Shown: positions 1 through 4,614 of the stretch, piece by piece | Layout: each line of letters opens with the position of its first letter | Numbering within the stretch: the stretch's first letter is position 1 | Assembly (NCBI GenBank): GCA_025355705.1 | Contig: JANXZD010000496.1 | Coordinates: forward strand, 1-6,192 | Source: Bacteroidota bacterium | GTDB lineage: Bacteria > Bacteroidota > Ignavibacteria > UBA10030 > UBA8401 | DNA: 6,192 bases | Direction of reading: 5' to 3' | The notes under the pieces: generated by a model | Seen by the model: only the letters and a program-made list of their open reading frames with translations | Databases searched by the model: none | Told to the model about the DNA's origin: nothing | Translations under genes and position numbers: made by a program

Positions 1-1737
1 ACGATGACATCATCCGATACAAGTTTTGGAATTGAAATGATGTCGAGGATCATCAAGAATGCGCAATACTATCTGAAGGAAGTAACAATACTTGTCTCTA
101 CCCCTGTGTATGACGTGTTCGAAAAATCATTGAACACTCCGTGGATGGCCTTGGTCAATTCACAATTACCGATAATGAAAGTATTTGTCACGGCGGTGAA
201 TTATACATATTGGCTGTTAAGTATAATAAGTATTTGTTTAGTTATTGGCGGAATGATCATAGAGTATCTCTTTGAAAAAACATATTACATTAAAATGATC
301 TTTTTTATTTTGTATGTCGTCATTGTTTTATCGTATCCTGTTTTGGATTCACGGTTTCTCTATCCGGTGTTCCTTCTTTTTTTACTATGGATTGGCTCAA
401 TCTTCTCGTACGTTCGACAATTACACAATCGTATTGGTACCGTTCTCCTTGGTGGATTGGTTGTTGTCTTGATCCTTCCAAATATGGCGTGGACAATAAA
501 TTTTATTGATACGCAGCATCGGTTTGTCGGTGATCCTTTGGGGACATTCTTGGAACCGAAAGATTCGACGGACAATGTCAAACATTTTCAGATTGCATTA
601 CCGATGGTTGGTGATTGGCTGAACAGGCAAAACGATTCATCCCAGGTTATTCTTTCTCCATACAAGGAACTCGCATTCTATCTTAAGAATAAAACGGTTT
701 ATGTGCTTAATAGAATTGCTCCAACAAGTACATTCAATCAAGTAGTTCAGGATTATGATATCCGTTATGTCGTTTTGACGAAGGACAATCTCGGATGGCG
801 AGACTATGAGATCCAGTTTGGATTCAATAATCGATATTCCTTCCAACTTGTATTTGATTCCAGTTCAATTGAAATTTACACCGTACTGCCAAAGACATCA
901 GCGAATGATCATCCCGGAAAATATTATCCCCTGTTCTCGGAGATGAAAAATAAAAACTATACGGCAGCGGATGTTTACTTCACCAAGAATAGAAATATTG
1001 TTAATTACCATGCAGATCTATTGTATCTGAATATTCTTAATAAACATTATCAAGGGCAATTAGATAGTGTGACTAATCTTTTAGAACGATTATATTCAAA
1101 ACCGCAAGGGCTTTCATATACAAAACTTGCCTCCATCCATCAAACATTGATTGCGCGGAAAGCGTTATTGGATAAAACGCCGTTTTCTGATTTTCGATCG
1201 AATATCCTGATGAATTTAGGAATTATCTATTGGCAGATCGATATGAAAGATGTGTCTTTAAAATATTATCAACAATGTATCGATGAAGACAGCACAACGG
1301 CTTTGGCATATGTCTATAAGATCATTTTCTCCATAGAAGAACATGATACGATCGCTGCAATAAAAATACATCAACGCATGCGGTCTGTTTTCCCGACCGC
1401 TGAATTAACGGAAAAAATTGATACAATGATGAGATATCATGCCCGGTATCGAAAGGCGGCTTCATCAAAATTAAAGGCAGAAGCACTTGAGGGAATTTTT
1501 AATATGTATCAGTTTCTTGGGTTTACAACAACTGCTATGGAAATAGCCAACAAAGGATTATTGTTTGATCCTGATCGAATATCGTTATATAAAAAATTGG
1601 GAATTCTCTATGAGAATGAATATGAATATTTCCCTGCCTTAATGACCCTACATCAGTATATATTGCGTAATAACAAAGACTCGTTAGTTGAGGCAAGAAT
1701 TGTCAGTCTAAAACAAAAATTATATCTCAACAAATAA
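1..1737 (+). CDS. C-terminal part of a GT-C-like membrane glycosyltransferase with TPR-like tail (5'-partial)
   Basis: The reading frame is open to the left edge. The first ATG (position 4) has no visible ribosome site and does not start a signal or membrane segment, so the gene is probably truncated by the window. Numbering from that ATG, four hydrophobic segments lie at about 66-88, 96-115, 119-137 and 145-164. The stretch DSRFLYPVFLLFLLW (115-129) resembles the RYLLP-type last helices of PMT/GT39-like GT-C glycosyltransferases. Residues about 165-297 form a soluble, probably periplasmic, domain with the alternating strands (QVILSPYKELAFYL, YVVLT) common after the membrane region of such enzymes. 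Residues about 300-577 are helical, with TPR-like units near 400-433 (LGIIYWQIDMKDVSLKYYQQ) and 526-560. These enzymes transfer sugars from lipid-linked donors on the outer face of the membrane. The catalytic loop would lie upstream of the window, so activity cannot be verified. It ends in TAA 242 nt before the pilin gene; a link to pilin glycosylation is only a guess. An O-antigen ligase-like or other polytopic protein is an alternative. Confidence 0.7.
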   Translation, partial: TMTSSDTSFGIEMMSRIIKNAQYYLKEVTILVSTPVYDVFEKSLNTPWMALVNSQLPIMKVFVTAVNYTYWLLSIISICLVIGGMIIEYLFEKTYYIKMIFFILYVVIVLSYPVLDSRFLYPVFLLFLLWIGSIFSYVRQLHNRIGTVLLGGLVVVLILPNMAWTINFIDTQHRFVGDPLGTFLEPKDSTDNVKHFQIALPMVGDWLNRQNDSSQVILSPYKELAFYLKNKTVYVLNRIAPTSTFNQVVQDYDIRYVVLTKDNLGWRDYEIQFGFNNRYSFQLVFDSSSIEIYTVLPKTSANDHPGKYYPLFSEMKNKNYTAADVYFTKNRNIVNYHADLLYLNILNKHYQGQLDSVTNLLERLYSKPQGLSYTKLASIHQTLIARKALLDKTPFSDFRSNILMNLGIIYWQIDMKDVSLKYYQQCIDEDSTTALAYVYKIIFSIEEHDTIAAIKIHQRMRSVFPTAELTEKIDTMMRYHARYRKAASSKLKAEALEGIFNMYQFLGFTTTAMEIANKGLLFDPDRISLYKKLGILYENEYEYFPALMTLHQYILRNNKDSLVEARIVSLKQKLYLNK

Positions 1738-1812
1738 TTATTCCATTGCCATTCTGAAATGATGACACTTAGGAGAGATTTTTTTAGATGGTCCATGTAA
1801 TTTGTGGTAAAA

Positions 1813-1831
1813 ATTTCCGTGAATCGGAAAT
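1813..1831. promoter_or_regulatory. Dyad ATTTCCG-N5-CGGAAAT, candidate activator site
   Basis: A perfect 7-bp inverted repeat (1813-1819 and 1825-1831) with a 5-nt loop lies in the gap before the pilin genes. No U-tract follows, so it is unlikely to be the terminator of the upstream gene. Its centre is about 93 nt upstream of the start site predicted from the sigma-54 element at 1889-1904. That is a typical distance for a bacterial enhancer-binding protein such as PilR/NtrC. The assignment as an upstream activating site is inference; no known operator sequence was recognised. Confidence 0.35.
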
Positions 1832-1888
1832 AAATACCGTATTGTTGACTGATTGCTGATTTATATTGAAAATTTGACAATTATAGTT

Positions 1889-1904
1889 TGGCACAGTATG
1901 TGCC
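1889..1904 (+). promoter_or_regulatory. Candidate sigma-54 (-24/-12) promoter of the pilin genes
   Basis: TGGCACAGTATGTGCC carries the invariant GG (1890-1891) and GC (1902-1903) of sigma-54 promoters at exactly the required spacing, and TGGCAC matches the -24 consensus fully. The -12 part (GTGCC) is weaker than TTGCA. The predicted start is near 1914-1915, giving a leader of about 65 nt before the first pilin ATG at 1980. RpoN control of major pilin genes is well established in other bacteria. The same bases form a perfect palindrome, TGGCACA-GTA-TGTGCCA (1889-1905), so this could instead be a repressor operator. An overlapping sigma-70 reading also exists: perfect TTGACA at 1874-1879 with a 17-nt spacer to TATGTG (1897-1902), whose -10 is poor. 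Confidence 0.6.
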
Positions 1905-1979
1905 ACAGTATATACAAATACGTAACAGACAGTAACTAATTAACTATCATCATACACAACAATATAAAGGGTAAACAAT

Positions 1980-2399
1980 ATGGGACAACAACAATTGCTT
2001 CTCATCATTCTTGGCGTAATTATCGTCGGTATCGCGGTTGCCGTCGGTATCACAATGTTCCAAGATAACGCTATCAGCGCAAACAAAGACGCGGTTATTA
2101 ATGACCTTGTTCAGTTAGCAGCGAAAGCACAACAGCATTATCGTAAACCAACGTCATTGGGCGGTGGTGGAAATAGCTATTCTGGTATTGACTCCGTTGG
2201 AAGTCTTGTTTCGGCTGCTTTTTCTAACAATGACAACGGAAAATATTCTGTTCAAACCACTGGTACAACGCAAATCGTTCTCAGAGGATATGGCAGAAGT
2301 CAAAATTCTGATGGCACCTACCCCCAAATTGATATGACAGTACGTCCAACCGGAAACGTATTAGGATCATGGGTTAACACAGCTACTGCAATTCCGTAG
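1980..2399 (+). CDS. Type IV pilin-like protein, atypical leaderless N-terminus (paralog 1)
   Basis: This 139-residue protein is the first of two tandem paralogs. It starts MGQQQLLLIILGVIIVGIA and has one continuous hydrophobic helix (about 6-27) right at the N-terminus, followed by a polar helix (SANKDAVINDLVQLAAKAQQHYR, 33-55) and a Gly/Ser/Thr-rich, strand-forming domain. That is the layout of a type IV pilin or pseudopilin. Motifs shared with the second paralog are YRxPxSxGGGGxSxSG (54-69) and DGTxPxxDxTV (111-121). It departs from classical prepilins: there is no basic leader, no Glu at mature position 5 and no Cys pair. If a prepilin peptidase acts, Gly2 is the only plausible cleavage residue. 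The start is secure: AAAGGG (1966-1971) sits 8 nt upstream and an in-frame TAA lies at 1965-1967. Context upstream of pilC/pilB-like genes supports a filament-subunit role. The family call is from architecture and neighbours; an uncleaved membrane-anchored accessory protein is possible. Confidence 0.8.
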   Translation: MGQQQLLLIILGVIIVGIAVAVGITMFQDNAISANKDAVINDLVQLAAKAQQHYRKPTSLGGGGNSYSGIDSVGSLVSAAFSNNDNGKYSVQTTGTTQIVLRGYGRSQNSDGTYPQIDMTVRPTGNVLGSWVNTATAIP

Positions 2400-2412
2400 T
2401 TGTTAGTTCTTT

Positions 2413-2454
2413 AAGAGGCGTTTCATTTATTTGGAGCGCCTCTTCTATTTATTT
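2413..2454 (+). terminator. Hairpin with U-rich tail between the two pilin-like genes
   Basis: A perfect 8-bp stem, AAGAGGCG (2413-2420) with CGCCTCTT (2437-2444), encloses a 16-nt loop and is followed by the U-rich stretch CTATTTATTT. It begins 14 nt after the stop of the first pilin-like gene and ends before the second. The long loop and interrupted U-tract suggest partial termination or 3'-end protection of the first pilin mRNA rather than a complete stop. That would set a higher level for subunit 1 than for subunit 2 (inference). Confidence 0.6.
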
Positions 2455-2481
2455 GCCAATATTATAATAAAAAAATAATTT

Positions 2482-2901
2482 ATGGGACAACAACAGCTTT
2501 TGTTAATAATACTCGGTGTTATTATTGTTGGTATCGCAATTGCTGTAAGTATCATTATGTTTAAGGATAATGGTTTGAGTGCAAATCGCGACGCGTTACG
2601 GACCGATCTGTTGTTGCTTGCTTCAAAGGCAAAACAATATTACCGAAGACCGGTATCTATGGGTGGGGGAGGATATTCTTTTAGTGGTTTATCGCCAGAT
2701 GCGCCGAGTATGTTGAAATTGGTAACTACACAGTTCTCTGATTCCAACGCTAATGGTAGCTATACAATTACTTCCGTTGCATCAGATGGAAAGACGATTG
2801 TTTTCAGAGGGACCGGAAATATACAACTAGACGATGGCACAAGACCTATTGTTGATTGCACCGTTACAACAATTGGGCAAATTATGACTACGGTCAATTA
2901 A
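2482..2901 (+). CDS. Type IV pilin-like protein, atypical leaderless N-terminus (paralog 2)
   Basis: This second 139-residue paralog has its first 19 residues identical to the preceding gene product, then a conserved helix (SANRDALRTDLLLLASKAKQYYR, 33-55), YRRPVSMGGGGYSFSG (54-69) and DGTRPIVDCTV (119-129). The middle and C-terminal regions are clearly diverged, as expected for two subunits with different surface or position in one filament. It has a single Cys (126) in the conserved D-x-TV strand where paralog 1 has Met. The start is fixed by an in-frame TAA at 2476-2478, two codons before the ATG, so there is no longer leader. No Shine-Dalgarno sequence is visible; the upstream 20 nt are almost pure A/T, unlike the AAAGGG of paralog 1, so translation may be weaker or use an A-rich enhancer. 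It may be the minor subunit, a pseudopilin, or an equal partner in a two-subunit fibre. Confidence 0.8.
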   Translation: MGQQQLLLIILGVIIVGIAIAVSIIMFKDNGLSANRDALRTDLLLLASKAKQYYRRPVSMGGGGYSFSGLSPDAPSMLKLVTTQFSDSNANGSYTITSVASDGKTIVFRGTGNIQLDDGTRPIVDCTVTTIGQIMTTVN

Positions 2902-2928
2902 ACACATAAAAATTGTTGTTACGTATAT

Positions 2929-2970
2929 AAAAGCAGATATCAGGGGAGCTGGTGTCTGCTTTTCTATTTT
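2929..2970 (+). terminator. Strong intrinsic terminator after the second pilin-like gene
   Basis: A 15-bp stem (2929-2943 with 2949-2963, including two G-U pairs) closes on a GGGAG pentaloop. The outer arm AAAAGCAGA pairs with TCTGCTTTT, and the stem runs into CTATTTT. It starts 27 nt after the stop of the second pilin gene. It should end most transcripts from the pilin promoter, separating pilin expression from the downstream pilC/pilB-like genes. The A-rich 5' arm means it may also work, less well, on the opposite strand. Confidence 0.8.
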
Positions 2971-3001
2971 AAATTACTAAATTTCTCTAATTTAAGTTTA
3001 G

Positions 3002-3030
3002 TTGATTTTGAGTCGATGCGATTGTATCTT
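3002..3030 (+). promoter_or_regulatory. Weak sigma-70-like promoter candidate for the pilC-like gene
   Basis: TTGATT (3002-3007) and TATCTT (3025-3030) are separated by 17 nt, each matching four of six consensus bases. The candidate lies between the terminator at 2929-2970 and the pilC-like gene, where a promoter is expected. The match is weak, and this AT-rich gap would produce such pairs by chance, so it is listed only as the best candidate. Confidence 0.25.
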
Positions 3031-3065
3031 TAGACAGTTCACATTGAAAAAACCGTCAAAAGCAG

Positions 3066-3097
3066 ATACTTCGCATTTTTCACTGTGAACGAAGTAT
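3066..3097 (+). promoter_or_regulatory. Leader hairpin just upstream of the pilC ribosome site
   Basis: ATACTTCG (3066-3073) pairs perfectly with CGAAGTAT (3090-3097) around a 16-nt loop, ending 6 nt before the AAAGGA ribosome site (3104-3109) of the pilC-like gene. A second inverted repeat, GTTCACA (3037-3043) with TGTGAAC (3084-3090), uses the loop and first base of this stem, so the two structures compete. No U-tract follows, so it is not a simple terminator. A role in translational control or as a protein-binding site is inference. Confidence 0.4.
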
Positions 3098-3120
3098 TGA
3101 ACGAAAGGAAAAGAGTTGCC

Positions 3121-4491
3121 ATGCCAGAATTTCGAATTGATGGAGTATCGTTAACCGGTAAGGCAGTACAGGGTGTGATCAGTGCAGATAGTATGAAACT
3201 TGCGAAAGAGCGTGCAACGACAATGGCGCGTGATCGTAAGTTCAAAGTTTCCGGGATCCATTCTCGCGCTACGTTTATTTACCGCGTAAAAAAAGGGAAT
3301 GAAAAACCGGTCGATGGTGAGCAAAAAGCATTCACCAAGCAGGAGGTCATTGATGCACTCGGCAAGATGGGATACACTATTGTGTATGTGCGGAAACGAT
3401 TGTTTGAAAGTGGCGGCAAGGTTCCCGAGATTGAAGTTGTATCGTTTGTTCGAGTGAGTGCAGATCTTATCAGACAGAAATTGCCATTCAATGATATGAT
3501 GGCGATGTTGATCAATGATATTCAGAATAAAAATCTTCGAGAAGCTCTCCGCGATATCAATCAGGATCTAAAACAAGGAAAAGACAGCGAGCGTGCATTC
3601 CAAAAACATGAAAGAGAACTTGGAAAATTTGCCGCGCATATGCTCGGTCTTGCTTCAAAGAGTGGAAATATGGGAGAGATCTTTGAAAGTACGGCAAAAT
3701 TTTTGGAACGCACTGCTCAATTTAAAAAAGATCTAAAGAGTGCACTGGTGATGCCGGTTGTCACACTGGTCATTTTGTTTGGAGCAGTAGGGTATTATGT
3801 AGCGTATATTTTCCCTGCTACAGCAAAACTATTTCAAAAGTTTAAAATGGAATTGCCGCCGATGACAACGGCGACATTGAAGCTCAGTGATTTTATCACA
3901 TCAAATATTGTTTGGCTCATGCTAGTGGTCATCATTCCTGTTGTGGCGTTCTCACGGTTTGCAACAACCGTGCGAGGAAGATTTCTTATCGACAAATATC
4001 TCTGGAAAGTTCCTGCGATCGGAGATCTGATGCACAAAATGAGCATCGAAATTTTTTGCAGAGTGTTCTATGCATTGTACTCGGGATCTGGTGAAAATAT
4101 TGAAGTCATTAAAATGGCATCGGAAGCATGCGGAAATAAATATATGGAACATCAGATAAAAACCATTGCCTTGCCGATGATGGTCGAAAAAGGATCCGGA
4201 ATCACTGAAGCGTTTGAAGCAACCGGAGTGTTTACGAAAACAGCGCTATCCCGTTTCCATTCCGGTGCTGAAACAGGTACTGTGAAGAATACCGCTTTAC
4301 AACTTGCTGAGTATTATGAAAAAGAGACCGGTTATCGTATGCGCAACGCTATCGACATGATCCAATTGGTGATATCGATGATCATTATGATCGTGCTGAC
4401 AGGGTTGACGCTTGTTTCTTCTGAGACCGCGACCATTAAGCCCAAAGCACCCGGGAGCGGTTGGCTGCATTTCATTAATTTTACCTTGTAG
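3121..4491 (+). CDS. pilC: PilC/GspF-family inner-membrane platform protein of a T4P-like system
   Basis: This 456-residue protein is the polytopic platform that couples the assembly ATPase to pilin insertion. It has two T2SSF domains. The first, about 109-231, begins FVRVSADLIRQKLPFNDMM and carries the family's SGNMGEIFEST...LERT and K-SALVMPVV blocks before membrane segment 1 (about 212-232). The second, about 310-435, contains EIFCRVFYALYSGSGENI, SRFHSGAETGT and a final membrane segment at about 414-435. Another hydrophobic segment is at about 262-280. The N-terminal region (1-108) contains the usual F-x-G-x-x-x-x-GKxVxGxIxADS element, but also an extra block with GEQKAFTKQEVIDALGKMGY. This makes it some 40-50 residues longer than classical PilC. 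ATG 3121 is preferred: AAAGGA lies at 3104-3109 and homology starts at MPEFR. An in-frame GTG at 3085 would add 12 residues (MNEVLNERKRVA), but it has no good ribosome site and lies inside the leader hairpin. The C-terminal tail after the last helix (KPKAPGSGWLHF...) is not one I recognise. Confidence 0.93.
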   Translation: MPEFRIDGVSLTGKAVQGVISADSMKLAKERATTMARDRKFKVSGIHSRATFIYRVKKGNEKPVDGEQKAFTKQEVIDALGKMGYTIVYVRKRLFESGGKVPEIEVVSFVRVSADLIRQKLPFNDMMAMLINDIQNKNLREALRDINQDLKQGKDSERAFQKHERELGKFAAHMLGLASKSGNMGEIFESTAKFLERTAQFKKDLKSALVMPVVTLVILFGAVGYYVAYIFPATAKLFQKFKMELPPMTTATLKLSDFITSNIVWLMLVVIIPVVAFSRFATTVRGRFLIDKYLWKVPAIGDLMHKMSIEIFCRVFYALYSGSGENIEVIKMASEACGNKYMEHQIKTIALPMMVEKGSGITEAFEATGVFTKTALSRFHSGAETGTVKNTALQLAEYYEKETGYRMRNAIDMIQLVISMIIMIVLTGLTLVSSETATIKPKAPGSGWLHFINFTL

Positions 4492-4614
4492 GTACTGAAC
4501 AACGAGCATGTGTATCATCAAATTTTTCATTACAATATTTTTGTGTTTGGTTTAAATTTGCATTGCAATCATTCTTGACGGTACATATTCACACACGCGC
4601 TGAAGGAATAGCCC

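Noticed and set aside
1653..1880. 75-codon open frame on the minus strand spanning the end of the glycosyltransferase-like gene and the gap
   Set aside because: It overlaps a well-supported + strand gene for about 85 nt, has no recognisable domain, and its composition looks like translated antisense and regulatory DNA.
2929..3068. 11-bp direct repeat AAAAGCAGATA (2929-2939 and 3058-3068)
   Set aside because: The first copy is fully explained as a terminator arm. One short repeat pair in AT-rich DNA is too weak to call an element.
2902..3120. Possible c-di-GMP riboswitch in the pilC leader
   Set aside because: Such riboswitches precede pilin genes in some bacteria, but I could not find the conserved GEMM core or its paired helices; only simple inverted repeats are present.
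3912..4152. Short open frames on both strands inside the pilC-like gene
   Set aside because: They are shadows of the T2SSF coding frame, with no family resemblance or ribosome site.
4492..4614. Promoter candidates before the pilB-like gene (TTGACG at 4575-4580; Bacteroidota-like TAAATTTG at 4553-4560)
   Set aside because: TTGACG has no -10 at a workable distance. TAAATTTG fits the TAnnTTTG pattern but lacks a TTTG box at the right distance upstream. Read-through from pilC is simpler.
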